A stretch of 64,000 nt of DNA from Lactimicrobium massiliense (GTDB lineage Bacteria > Bacillota_I > Bacilli_A > Erysipelotrichales > Erysipelotrichaceae), in assembly GCF_900343155.1 (NCBI RefSeq), contig NZ_OUNG01000001.1, positions 434,001 through 498,000 of the forward strand. The letters run 5' to 3'. A program made the translations under genes and the position numbers. Below, in pieces: positions 1-7,362 of the stretch. Every line of letters begins with the position of its first letter. Positions within the stretch are counted from its first letter, which is position 1. The notes beneath the pieces were generated by a model that searched no databases, was not told the origin of the DNA, and worked only from the letters and a program-made list of their open reading frames with translations.

Positions 1-95
1 AACGTTATAAGACATGGACACCTCACATGCAACGACAGCTAGTATATCCCTGTCAAAGCACAGTGTCATAAGAATTCAGTAATCTTAAGGTTTTT

Positions 96-521
96 TTAAC
101 GCTTCAGAATACGGATATTCCAGATATCGCCAATCGCAATCTTACTGCGGTCATCAAACTCCATCATGCCGCTGTCAATCCGGCGTACACTGCCTTCCTT
201 TTCCTGATAATGGCCGCCATCTTTCTTTTCATCTTTCACAAAGTAACAGACATCAACAGCCGGGTGGTCCAGCTGCAGTATTTCCTGCAGTACGGCATTG
301 ATCTCATCCTGCTCATCAGCCCCCGGCAGATGCCTGGCATCTACCTGTCTTCCGGTTTCATTGATTGCTTCCCCATAACCTGTCAGCGCTGAAAACGGTG
401 CAAACTGGGCAGCCCGTGCAGCCCGGGCCATCTGCGGATGTTTCTTTGACACATGATGCGGCAGATCAAGGATGTCATCATAGCGGTGAGGATCATTCTG
501 ATTCAAAGAAATCGGTGTCAT
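96..521 (-). CDS. YolD-like protein
   Basis: A 141-residue YolD-like protein. In Firmicutes these small proteins sit beside UvrX/UmuC-type polymerases and are regarded as accessory factors for lesion bypass; no enzymatic role is known. The recognisable core is AARAAQFAPFSALTGYGEA at about residues 35-55, followed by an acidic helix and a C-terminal beta-rich half of the WYL/OB-like kind usual for the family. Its ATG overlaps the stop codon of the polymerase gene (ATGA, 518-521), so the two should be translationally coupled. It is the last gene of a three-gene operon that starts with a zinc-ribbon protein. No clear terminator follows in the 95 bases to the window edge, which hold nothing else I can name. 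Confidence 0.88.
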   Translation of the reverse strand: MTPISLNQNDPHRYDDILDLPHHVSKKHPQMARAARAAQFAPFSALTGYGEAINETGRQVDARHLPGADEQDEINAVLQEILQLDHPAVDVCYFVKDEKKDGGHYQEKEGSVRRIDSGMMEFDDRSKIAIGDIWNIRILKR

Positions 522-2026
522 GCTTTATGTCCTCCAATCTGTGCATTGCGCTGTCTGCCCGTAGCCCCTTCCTCAAGATCCATGCCTTTGACTACAGCAT
601 TCTTGCCATACTTCTGCCGTACCTTCAGAATCGCTTCCTGCGCTTTATGTTCTTTTTCCATTGCCCGTTTCCAGGCAGCATCATCATTTTCTTCACGGGC
701 ACTGTCAAACAGGCTGGTCTGTTCGTTTTTGACAACCTTGCCAGCTTTGCTTTCATCCACAATATTCAAAGCAGTCAGATTCACTCTTCTGACTTTCAGG
801 GAAGGATTGGTGATCTTCTCATACAGGCTGAAAAAGGCTTTCCGCAGCATGGCAGCACTGTTGGTACGGTAATCAAGACGCACACTGCCATGGGCAGAAG
901 ACGGCACTTTGCGACCATACCAGTCTGTTGATACATTTCCGTCAAAATTATCATCATGCACAGAAGACGCATCATAGCCGATGCCAAGAAACAATTCATA
1001 TGTCACCAGATGTTTTTCTGTCAGATCCAGGGCCAGGGAATCACTCATCTCCTTGACGATCAATCCTGCTTTTTCATAGCTGTACGGCTCCATCAATACC
1101 TGTCCTGCACCTAAGGAATTGGCCGAAGGCGCATAGCCCTTGATATCTGCCATCGTACATGGTTCATAGCCCCAGGCATGATCAATCAGCAGTTCGGCAT
1201 TGATGCCAAACATGGAATACAAAAGATCTTCGTTGAAGAATTCACCTTTTTTCCCAAGCGAACATCTGGCCACATCACCCATGGTATACATGCCATTGGC
1301 TTCCAGCCGTCTGGCAATGCCATGGCCGACCCGCCAGAAATCGGTCAGCGGCTTATGGGTCCACAGGGTTCTTCGAAAACTCATTTCATCCAGGCAGGCA
1401 ATGCGCACACCATCTTTGTCCGCCGGAATATGCTTGGCCACAATATCCATGGCGCATTTACACAGGAAAAGATTTGTGCCGATGCCCGCTGTTGCCGTAA
1501 TACCGGTCTCATTCAGCACATCATGAATCATCTTTACGGCAAGCTGTCTTGCACTCAGATGCATGGCTTCCAGATAGTCCGTTGCATCCATGAACACTTC
1601 ATCAATGGAATACACATGGATATCATCCATGGATATGTATTTCAGATAGATATCATAGATCTTCGTACTTATCTCGATGTAATGGGCCATATGCGGCTTT
1701 GCGGCAATAAAGCCAAGCTTGAGGTAAGGATCTTTCTGCAGTTCAATCATGTCGGTTGAGACACCATGGAACGGTGCACCATGAATCGCCATACGGCGTT
1801 TCCGGTTGATCGCAGCGACATCCTGTTTGACTTCATACAGGCGCGGTCTGCCCGGGATGCCAAAGCTTTTCAAAGCCGGTGACACAGCCAGACAGATTGT
1901 CTTATCGGTGCGGGAAACATCCGCCACCACCAGATTGGTGCGCAGAGGATCCAGTCCACGCTTGCGGCATTCGACTGAGGCATAGAACGATTTCAGATCA
2001 ATGGCAATGTAAACACGTTCACTCAT
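518..2026 (-). CDS. Y-family DNA polymerase (UvrX/UmuC-like)
   Basis: Translesion DNA polymerase of the Y family, 502 residues. Visible motifs are the N-terminal palm segment IDLKSFYASVECR (about residues 8-20), which carries the first metal-binding Asp and the steric-gate region, and YSIDEVFMDATDYL near residue 140 with the catalytic Asp-Glu pair. Finger and little-finger regions follow (TAGIGTNLFLCKCAMD). A frame continues upstream, but the ATG at 2026 is chosen because it overlaps the stop of the zinc-ribbon gene (ATGA, 2023-2026) and begins with the conserved MSERVYIAIDLKSFY. The operon order zinc ribbon, polymerase, YolD resembles mobile or plasmid-type UvrX-YolD cassettes. The polymerase should insert nucleotides opposite damaged bases. 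I found no LexA box upstream. Confidence 0.93.
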   Translation of the reverse strand: MSERVYIAIDLKSFYASVECRKRGLDPLRTNLVVADVSRTDKTICLAVSPALKSFGIPGRPRLYEVKQDVAAINRKRRMAIHGAPFHGVSTDMIELQKDPYLKLGFIAAKPHMAHYIEISTKIYDIYLKYISMDDIHVYSIDEVFMDATDYLEAMHLSARQLAVKMIHDVLNETGITATAGIGTNLFLCKCAMDIVAKHIPADKDGVRIACLDEMSFRRTLWTHKPLTDFWRVGHGIARRLEANGMYTMGDVARCSLGKKGEFFNEDLLYSMFGINAELLIDHAWGYEPCTMADIKGYAPSANSLGAGQVLMEPYSYEKAGLIVKEMSDSLALDLTEKHLVTYELFLGIGYDASSVHDDNFDGNVSTDWYGRKVPSSAHGSVRLDYRTNSAAMLRKAFFSLYEKITNPSLKVRRVNLTALNIVDESKAGKVVKNEQTSLFDSAREENDDAAWKRAMEKEHKAQEAILKVRQKYGKNAVVKGMDLEEGATGRQRNAQIGGHKA

Positions 2027-2256
2027 GAAAGCTGGTGCATCTTTGCTCCGCAGTGCGGGCATACATCGTGTTCCGTGCTGCTGGTATAGCCGCACTCCGA
2101 GCAGTCACACTCAGGCAGATACTTGATGCCGCCGACATAGCTGGGATCCTCCACGGTATGATGGATCCAGTGCGGCACACTCTTCTTCAGTGCCTCATAG
2201 GCAGACTCATTCCTGCCTACATGCACACCTTTCTTCTTCAATTGCTGATTCTTCAT
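2023..2256 (-). CDS. small zinc-ribbon protein
   Basis: A 77-residue protein with a C-terminal zinc ribbon: CDCSECG and, 12 residues later, CPHCG supply the likely metal ligands. The preceding part, HWIHHTVEDPSYVGGIKYLP, is shared in outline with the protein at 23881-24102 (WIHH, G-x-YLPxCDCSECG, CPxCG), so the two are paralogues. The start at 2256 is set by GGGAG nine bases upstream; an earlier ATG in frame has no ribosome binding site. It heads the polymerase operon. The function is unknown; a DNA- or protein-binding adapter is only a guess from the fold. Confidence 0.8.
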   Translation of the reverse strand: MKNQQLKKKGVHVGRNESAYEALKKSVPHWIHHTVEDPSYVGGIKYLPECDCSECGYTSSTEHDVCPHCGAKMHQLS

Positions 2257-2279
2257 ATTCACATTCTCCCGAAGATACA

Positions 2280-2304
2280 AAAAGCACCAGAATGCTGTGC
2301 TTTT
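2280..2304 (-). promoter_or_regulatory. hairpin just upstream of zinc-ribbon gene
   Basis: An 8-bp inverted repeat (AAAAGCAC / GTGCTTTT, loop of 9) is followed by further T on the minus strand, which gives it a terminator-like look. It lies between a TATAAT -10 candidate (2356-2361) and the ribosome binding site, so it could act as an attenuator of the polymerase operon. A second short inverted repeat (GCACCA / TGGTGC) lies between the -10 and this hairpin. Confidence 0.4.
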
Positions 2305-2400
2305 CCATCTTTATTCTCTTATTTCACAGGCACCATTCTTCCTGGTGCTGCCCTTATTATAATCCTTCGCCATCGTTTCCCAAAGACAGATGAAAGCATA

Positions 2401-2437
2401 ATAAAACAGAGGCTGGCAGCAGCCAAAATCCTCTGTT
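2401..2437 (-). terminator. terminator of aldolase gene
   Basis: On the minus strand AACAGAGG and CCTCTGTT form the base of a stem with a further GC-rich pairing inside, followed by TTTTATTAT. It sits 27 bases past the aldolase stop codon. Confidence 0.75.
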
Positions 2438-2463
2438 ATAGATGCGCTGCTATTGCGTTGTCT

Positions 2464-3351
2464 TCAGGCAATGGATGCGGCATAGATCTTATCGATGGCA
2501 TCCTTCAGGGTTGCATTGAATTCTGCATCGGTCTGATTCACACGCAGATCCTGTGCAAGAGCACGTGAGAAGGACGCAATCAGGCCATGGTTGCGGGCCA
2601 GCTTCTCATTGGCTTCTGCCTGCGAATAACCGCCGGACAGTGCCACCACTCTGACAACACGCGGATCCTGCATCAGATCACTGTAGAAATTATCAACACT
2701 CGGGATGGTCACCTTGAACATCAGTTTGCATTCTTTCGGCAGATCCTTGAGATGTTTCATGATCTCTGCCTTCATCAGCTCTTCTGCCTTTTCCTTTTCC
2801 GGGCAGTGGATATCGACTTCCGGTTCAAGAATCGGTACAAGGCCATGATGGCCGATCTTCATGCCGACTTCAAACTGCTGGTCAATGATATCCTTGATTC
2901 CCTTGGTATTAGCTTCATGGATCACAGAACGCATCTTTGTACCAAAGATGTGATGTTTGACAGCAGAGTCAAGCAGCTCTTCCAGCTGCGGCATCGGTTT
3001 CATCAGCTGTACGCCGTCTTTCTCTTCGGCAAGGCCCTTGTCAACCTTGAGAATCGGCACTATACCCTTGCGCTGCCACAGATAATCCGCCGTCGGCATG
3101 CCATCAATGGTACGGTTCATGGTGTTTTCAAACAAAATTGCGGCCAGAATATGCTCACTTGTAAATGATGGTGATGTAATGATTCTCGTTCTCATCTGAT
3201 GCACGATATCAAACATTTCTTCATCATTATGCCAAGCAGAAGAATCGATACCATACGTCTTCAATGCCTTCGGTGTACTGCCGCCGCTCTGATCCAGTGC
3301 AGCAATAAACCCCTTTCCTGATTCCATACGTTTCAGTTGTTCTTCATTCAT
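2464..3351 (-). CDS. fda: fructose-bisphosphate aldolase class I
   Basis: Class I (Schiff-base) aldolase, 295 residues, the usual length for the bacterial FbaB/FdaB-type enzyme. It cleaves fructose 1,6-bisphosphate to dihydroxyacetone phosphate and glyceraldehyde 3-phosphate in glycolysis. Signature segments are [16 protein letters not shown] at about residues 15-30, ILKVDKG near 100, [11 protein letters not shown] near 170 and LMFKVTIP near 210, where the Lys forms the Schiff base. AGGAGCG and AGAGGA precede the ATG. It is monocistronic, between its own terminator and that of the MFS gene. A partial cre-like site lies upstream. Confidence 0.95.
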   Translation of the reverse strand: MNEEQLKRMESGKGFIAALDQSGGSTPKALKTYGIDSSAWHNDEEMFDIVHQMRTRIITSPSFTSEHILAAILFENTMNRTIDGMPTADYLWQRKGIVPILKVDKGLAEEKDGVQLMKPMPQLEELLDSAVKHHIFGTKMRSVIHEANTKGIKDIIDQQFEVGMKIGHHGLVPILEPEVDIHCPEKEKAEELMKAEIMKHLKDLPKECKLMFKVTIPSVDNFYSDLMQDPRVVRVVALSGGYSQAEANEKLARNHGLIASFSRALAQDLRVNQTDAEFNATLKDAIDKIYAASIA

Positions 3352-3445
3352 ACGTCCTCTGACGCTCCTTTCTGATACATTCCATATCGTTTGAACAATA
3401 CTGTTGGAAAGAAAACTCTTTCTCTACCTGCATTATGAATCATTT

Positions 3446-3460
3446 CCAAAACGATTTCAT
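3446..3460 (-). promoter_or_regulatory. cre-like site upstream of aldolase
   Basis: ATGAAATCGTTTTGG on the minus strand matches the CcpA cre consensus WTGNAANCGNWNNCA at 13 of 15 positions (the last two differ). It lies about 95-110 bases before the aldolase start. The promoter itself is not obvious. Confidence 0.35.
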
Positions 3461-3567
3461 CTAATGTGTTCATAATCAGGCATACAAAACCAGGATTTCG
3501 TATTGCCGCAGAGCAAAACCTTATTCTACTGCAATCGCAGCTCCATCATTCAGCAGCGTGAAGAAAG

Positions 3568-3600
3568 AAAAAAACATCTGTCTGAGAACCAGACAAGATG
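3568..3600 (-). terminator. terminator of MFS gene
   Basis: Minus-strand hairpin CATCTTGTCTG / CAGACAGATG (10 pairs, one bulge, 5-base loop) directly followed by seven T. It stops transcription coming from the MFS carrier gene. Confidence 0.88.
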
Positions 3601-3678
3601 CCTGATGAGAAGCCCATGCATTCATGAGTATTCACCCACCATGAGTACAGAAAAGCCTAAAAACTAAGTATCAATTTT

Positions 3679-4842
3679 CTATTGTTTGCTCTTTTTCAGC
3701 ATTGGCACAATGCTCAGCAATGATGCAATGATTGTCAGGACAAGGCCTAATACAGCCGGACTCTTGGCACCCAGGTGGTCCATCATGGCACCAGAATACA
3801 TCAGGGCAATGGTACCGGAGACACCGGAATACATCGTATCGCACAGTGCATGTGCCGTTGTGCGCAGGTCACTCATGACGGTTTCTTCGGTGATCTGTCT
3901 CTGGGTTACCAGCATGAGACCGTAGCTGAGGTTGACAAAACAGGTACTGAGAATGACCATGGCAGGATTGACGGCAAATACAATCAGCAACATCGTCACA
4001 AGCAGTGATGCGCTCATCAGGAACAGGCGCAGGTGGCTGTTGATCTTCTGCATAGGTCCGGCCATCATGATGCAAAGTGCCTGGATCATCACGCCCAGGA
4101 AGGAATCCAGACCCATGATGCCGACATCACCGCCGACACTTTTCAGAATGACAATCTTAAGATTATTGATGGGTGAAACAGACAGACCGCAGAGCAGAAT
4201 GATCACCAGCAAAAACATATATGGATGGATCTGAAACAGGTCTTTCATGCCGGTTTTTTTCTGCTGTGCCTGTTTCTTGGGATAGGGCTCTTCTTTTGCA
4301 GCAAATGCAAAGACAAACACAAGAATGCCAAGAACAGTCATCGCAATGGGCATGACATCATAACCTTGTTTCTGGATCCAGATGCCCATGATTAACATGG
4401 CAAAGGCATAGCCGGCAGATCCGGATGAACGCGCCCGGCCGTATTTGGCGCCATCGTTGTGGAAGCTTCTCAGCATCCAGGCATCCAGGCTGGATCCCAG
4501 CGGCAGGCACAGAAAGCCAAACAGGATGAAAAGGATGGCAGCGATAGTCAGGTTTGTTTTCGCCATGAAAAAGGCAAGAAAGGCTGTTAATACAGACAGT
4601 GCAAATACGGGCAGGAAGACCTTGCGGTTGCTGGTGAGACGGTCACACAGCTGGCCAAGGACAAAGCTTCCCACAAAGCTTGCCAGCATGTAGCCGGCGA
4701 GGGTGATGCTCAATGTGGTATTTGCCATGCCGCAGGCAAGGAAATAGGCACTGACCAGACCGCCGAAGCAGGCAAAGAATGCCCAGAACAGGCCATCCAG
4801 CAGGCTGAAGTGCAGTACACTTTCACCTTTCATCATACTCAT
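3679..4842 (-). CDS. MFS transporter
   Basis: Major facilitator superfamily carrier, 387 residues with about twelve hydrophobic segments and a central cytoplasmic loop (KEEPYPKKQAQQKKTGMKD, near residue 190). The motif GQLCDRLTSNRK after the second helix is the family's loop 2-3 signature. It resembles the sugar- or nucleoside-proton symporter branch (MFS_1-like), but substrate residues cannot be read from sequence alone. AAGGAG stands 11 bases before the ATG. It follows the DUF4256 gene with a 14-base gap, so the two may be cotranscribed, and has its own strong terminator. Confidence 0.85.
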   Translation of the reverse strand: MSMMKGESVLHFSLLDGLFWAFFACFGGLVSAYFLACGMANTTLSITLAGYMLASFVGSFVLGQLCDRLTSNRKVFLPVFALSVLTAFLAFFMAKTNLTIAAILFILFGFLCLPLGSSLDAWMLRSFHNDGAKYGRARSSGSAGYAFAMLIMGIWIQKQGYDVMPIAMTVLGILVFVFAFAAKEEPYPKKQAQQKKTGMKDLFQIHPYMFLLVIILLCGLSVSPINNLKIVILKSVGGDVGIMGLDSFLGVMIQALCIMMAGPMQKINSHLRLFLMSASLLVTMLLIVFAVNPAMVILSTCFVNLSYGLMLVTQRQITEETVMSDLRTTAHALCDTMYSGVSGTIALMYSGAMMDHLGAKSPAVLGLVLTIIASLLSIVPMLKKSKQ

Positions 4843-4856
4843 GGAATAAGCGCTCC

Positions 4857-5393
4857 TTATGCATTGCCCTTTTCAGATAAGGGCAGAATCAGTTTACATC
4901 GGAAGCCGCGTACCTGATAGTAGGAGTCGGCTCCATTATGATAGATGAAAATATGGCCATAGCGCTTCTCGCCAAATAGAGCGCCACCACTGTTACGGAT
5001 ATCATCTGGCGTTAACAGCCAGCAGCTCGTTTTCAGATCAAAATCGCCAGATTCCTGCAGGGCACGGTAATCTTCTTCATCCAGCAGTGTAAGTCCATGG
5101 CGTGCAGCCAACGCCATGGCACTGTCGCCAGGCGCATTCTTCTTTCTTGCCAGTCTTGCCTGTTCGTCATAGCAGACACTTCTTCTGCCAGCTGGTTCCT
5201 CATTGGAAAAGTCCACAAAGACAATCTGGTAATCATCTCTTTGCAGCACATCCGGCATTCCGCCGGTTTCTTCCATCCACTCCAGGCTTTCCCTGGCATC
5301 AGAATCTTTTTCCAGCAAAGATTCCACCTGATCCCAGCTGATATCCGGATGTCTGTTCATATTTGATAGGAAACGTTCTTTCAGCCATTCCAT
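4857..5393 (-). CDS. DUF4256 family protein
   Basis: A 178-residue cytoplasmic protein of the DUF4256 family, function unknown. The typical C-terminal block is present: CWLLTPDDIRNSGGALFGEK, then IFIYHNGADSYYQVRGFR. The ATG at 5393 has GGAGGA seven bases upstream; an ATG two codons earlier is too close to that site. It lies downstream of a 29-residue membrane peptide gene and a promoter with a palindromic operator, and upstream of an MFS carrier, so the three could form one regulated unit. Confidence 0.82.
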   Translation of the reverse strand: MEWLKERFLSNMNRHPDISWDQVESLLEKDSDARESLEWMEETGGMPDVLQRDDYQIVFVDFSNEEPAGRRSVCYDEQARLARKKNAPGDSAMALAARHGLTLLDEEDYRALQESGDFDLKTSCWLLTPDDIRNSGGALFGEKRYGHIFIYHNGADSYYQVRGFRCKLILPLSEKGNA

Positions 5394-5450
5394 ATACATT
5401 CCTCCATGGCATATGGTACGGCATGTCCATGCACAAAGCAAAGCCGGTTT

Positions 5451-5540
5451 TTACTGTAAACCGGCCTTCTGTCTGACGGTGCGCCGCAGGGTAACAAATC
5501 CAGCTACCAGCAGGGCTGCCAGAGTAAATTGTGTATACAT
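5451..5540 (-). CDS. 29-residue predicted membrane peptide
   Basis: Short open frame of 29 residues with a near-perfect ribosome binding site (AGGAGG, five bases before ATG) right behind a consensus-like promoter. The peptide has one hydrophobic segment (FTLAALLVAGFVTL) and a basic C-terminal tail (RRTVRQK), the usual form of a small single-pass membrane protein. Its last codons are inside a GCCGGTTT / AAACCGGC hairpin. It stands 57 bases before the DUF4256 gene. It may be a bona fide small protein or a leader peptide; no homologue comes to mind. Confidence 0.6.
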   Translation of the reverse strand: MYTQFTLAALLVAGFVTLRRTVRQKAGLQ

Positions 5541-5552
5541 GGCTTCCTCCTG

Positions 5553-5570
5553 AGTTAGTTATATCTAACT
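5553..5570 (-). promoter_or_regulatory. palindromic operator
   Basis: AGTTAG and CTAACT arms separated by six bases, a form often bound by MarR-family dimers. It covers the expected transcription start of the promoter at 5577-5605, which suggests repression by blocking initiation. Confidence 0.5.
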
Positions 5571-5576
5571 ATTTGG

Positions 5577-5605
5577 AATATAGCAGGGTCTGCCGGAGAT
5601 TTCAA
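5577..5605 (-). promoter_or_regulatory. promoter of small peptide / DUF4256 genes
   Basis: Minus-strand TTGAAA (5605-5600), 17 bases, TATATT (5582-5577). It is back to back with the promoter of the ECF gene. Confidence 0.65.
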
Positions 5606-5614
5606 CCGGCATGA

Positions 5615-5642
5615 TTCAAAGTCTTTACTTGTTTTGTATAAT
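5615..5642 (+). promoter_or_regulatory. promoter of ECF S-component gene
   Basis: TTCAAA (5615-5620), 16 bases, TATAAT (5637-5642), about 15 bases before the likely transcript start and 22 before the ATG. The short leader leaves no room for a riboswitch. Confidence 0.6.
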
Positions 5643-5663
5643 AGTGAAAAAGGGGATTTTTCT

Positions 5664-6173
5664 ATGCATAAAACAAGAAGTATTGTACTGACCGGCCTGA
5701 TGATTGCCATCGGCCTGGTTATTGTCACCATATGCCGGACACTGCTTGGTGTTTCGTTCATGATTCTGTTTTCGCCAATGCACTTTCCGGTGCTGATTGC
5801 CGGTCTTGTCCTTGGGCCATGGGAAGGACTGATCTGCGGTATTGTCACACCTGCTCTTTCTTATCTGATCAACGGGCTGCCCCAGATCGGGCCGCTTGCC
5901 ATGATGGCAGAGCTTGGTGTTTATGGCCTGGTAACAGGCCTGATCATGAAAAAGGCAGATAAACGGAAGATGTCTTCCATCTATCTGGCACTTGTTCCAG
6001 CAATGATTCTGGGCCGTATTGCCGGCGGACTGATTACCGCACTGCTTGTTTCCAGCTATTCCTTCAATGTCTGGATCACAGCATACTTTGTCTCTACAGC
6101 ACCGGCAATTGTCATTGACCTGATTGTCATTCCATTCCTTGTCAAGGCACTGCAGAAAGCGCATCTTGCCTGA
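5664..6173 (+). CDS. ECF transporter S component
   Basis: Substrate-binding membrane subunit of an energy-coupling-factor vitamin transporter, 169 residues with five to six hydrophobic helices. The segment LFSPMHFPVLIAGLVLGPWEG and the following GIVTPALSYLINGLPQIGP are typical of S components. It needs the shared EcfA-EcfT module, which is not in this window. The substrate is not clear; there is no riboswitch that would name it. The ATG at 5664 is preceded by AAGGGG; frames upstream lack a site. Confidence 0.8.
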   Translation: MHKTRSIVLTGLMIAIGLVIVTICRTLLGVSFMILFSPMHFPVLIAGLVLGPWEGLICGIVTPALSYLINGLPQIGPLAMMAELGVYGLVTGLIMKKADKRKMSSIYLALVPAMILGRIAGGLITALLVSSYSFNVWITAYFVSTAPAIVIDLIVIPFLVKALQKAHLA

Positions 6174-6356
6174 TCACAGTCATTCATTTCCGGGTATGAT
6201 CTGCTGCGGCACATCATATCCTTTTTTTCATTTACACAAAGCTGCTGCCCTTCACTGCCTTTGCGAGCCGTTTTGCATTCGTGATCCGCCGCATCAGGTC
6301 ATCCACGCTTTTGATTTAGTTGCGGCGCATACCCCGTCTATAGCGGTAAAAGACGT

Positions 6357-6827
6357 TTAGGCGGGGTTAGCCGCCTTTCTTCTTCCTGCATGACGGCGAT
6401 ATCCTTCATTATCACGCTTCTCCTGTTCCTGAATATAAATTCTTACTGCTTCTTCTGCAGTCTCGGATACGGTACTCAGGAAGTAGGTGTCAGACCAGAA
6501 TCGGTCCTTACAATCATATTTTTCTAATGCGGACGAAAACTCTTTCCTTAGCAGCCGGGAGGTGACGGTTTTATAATTGTTCACCAGTTTAGAGAGCTGC
6601 GTCTGCGGAGAGGCTTCAAAAAGAATATGAACATGATCCTTGTCCGTATTAATTTCCAGGATCCGGCATTTCCAATCGTCTTCTATTACTTTGCGGCTGA
6701 TCTGGATCAGCCGATCCGAGAGTTCTTCTGTAAGCACTGGATGTCTGTTTTTTGTAACGACAACCAAATGGTATTGAAGTTTGTAGATTGCGTGTCTATT
6801 CTTATGATATTCAGTGGAATAGTCCAT
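6357..6827 (-). CDS. tnpA: IS200/IS605 transposase TnpA
   Basis: Single-strand HUH transposase of the Y1 type, 156 residues. The HUH motif is HVHILFE (near residue 82) and the catalytic Tyr is in RIYIQEQEKR near the C-terminus, both in the family positions. The ATG at 6827 follows AAGGAGA. The gene ends in the GGCGG hairpin of the element terminus. It appears intact. It differs clearly from the second IS200 transposase at 38410-38925. Confidence 0.9.
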   Translation of the reverse strand: MDYSTEYHKNRHAIYKLQYHLVVVTKNRHPVLTEELSDRLIQISRKVIEDDWKCRILEINTDKDHVHILFEASPQTQLSKLVNNYKTVTSRLLRKEFSSALEKYDCKDRFWSDTYFLSTVSETAEEAVRIYIQEQEKRDNEGYRRHAGRRKAANPA

Positions 6828-6893
6828 AATAATGTCTCCTTCTGTATATATTACCACTAAATATGTTGTACTGTACACAGGAGGAAATAAACC

Positions 6894-7283
6894 ATGCAGG
6901 TTGCTGGCAGCTATGGTGTGCGTATTCGGGATGACTATGCTGCACTGAAAAGAACAGCAGATCTCTTTTCAAATACCGTTTCCTATTTTGTCCGCCCTGC
7001 ACTTGAAAATTGGGAAACTCTGTGTGAAGCAAATACCTTGCAAAGGCGTCAGAGAATGCTTGAATGCATGATTCATTCTTCTGATGGGTTTTCTTCATCT
7101 GGCTCCTTCGATCAGAGGTTCCCAAAATCTCCATCCTACTATCGCAGAGCTGCTATTACACAGCCACTTGGCATCGTTTCTGCTCATCAGTCCGCTTTTT
7201 CTGCATTCACATTCCTCTTTTTCTAAATCCCCAAAATGCTGGCATAACATAACAGATCCATGTAAAGCATTCGTCTTGCTATG
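6894..7283 (+). pseudogene. tnpB: tnpB (IS605 OrfB) remnant
   Basis: The first 105 residues read as an N-terminal fragment of a TnpB/OrfB protein: SYGVRIRDD, TVSYFVRPALENWETL, and FDQRFPKSPSYYRRAAI match the family pattern (SYGV..., AVSYF, DFDxxFPKxPSYLRRAAI). It has AGGAGG eleven bases before its ATG. The frame stops at 7226; a continuation that looks like the next family segment (KSPKCWHN...CKAF) appears in another frame up to about 7283. The RuvC and zinc-finger regions are absent, so no guide-RNA-directed nuclease can be made. Confidence 0.72.
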
Positions 7284-7302
7284 ATAAGCACCAGGCAAAC
7301 AG

Positions 7303-7335
7303 AAAAAGAGCCTCTGGCATATCAGCCAAAGGTTC
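7303..7335 (-). terminator. terminator of beta-helix protein gene
   Basis: Minus-strand hairpin built from GAACCTTTGGC / GCCAGAGGCTC (one mismatch) with a six-base loop, followed by five T. Confidence 0.82.
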
Positions 7336-7362
7336 CTTGGAAATTGGTATCAAAAGCTTAGA

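Larger units (their letters stand above)
6296..7290. mobile_element. IS200/IS605 element with decayed tnpB (approximate limits)
   Basis: A tnpA gene on the minus strand and a divergent tnpB remnant on the plus strand, the IS605 gene arrangement. Hairpins near 6331-6351 (CGTCT / AGACG) and 6359-6377 (AGGCGG / CCGCCT) mark the tnpA-side end. The other end is not defined because tnpB is degraded. No flanking duplication is expected for this family. Confidence 0.55.

Noticed and set aside
5616-5663. Riboswitch for the ECF gene at 5664
   Set aside because: The distance from promoter to ATG is about 20 bases, too short for any known class.
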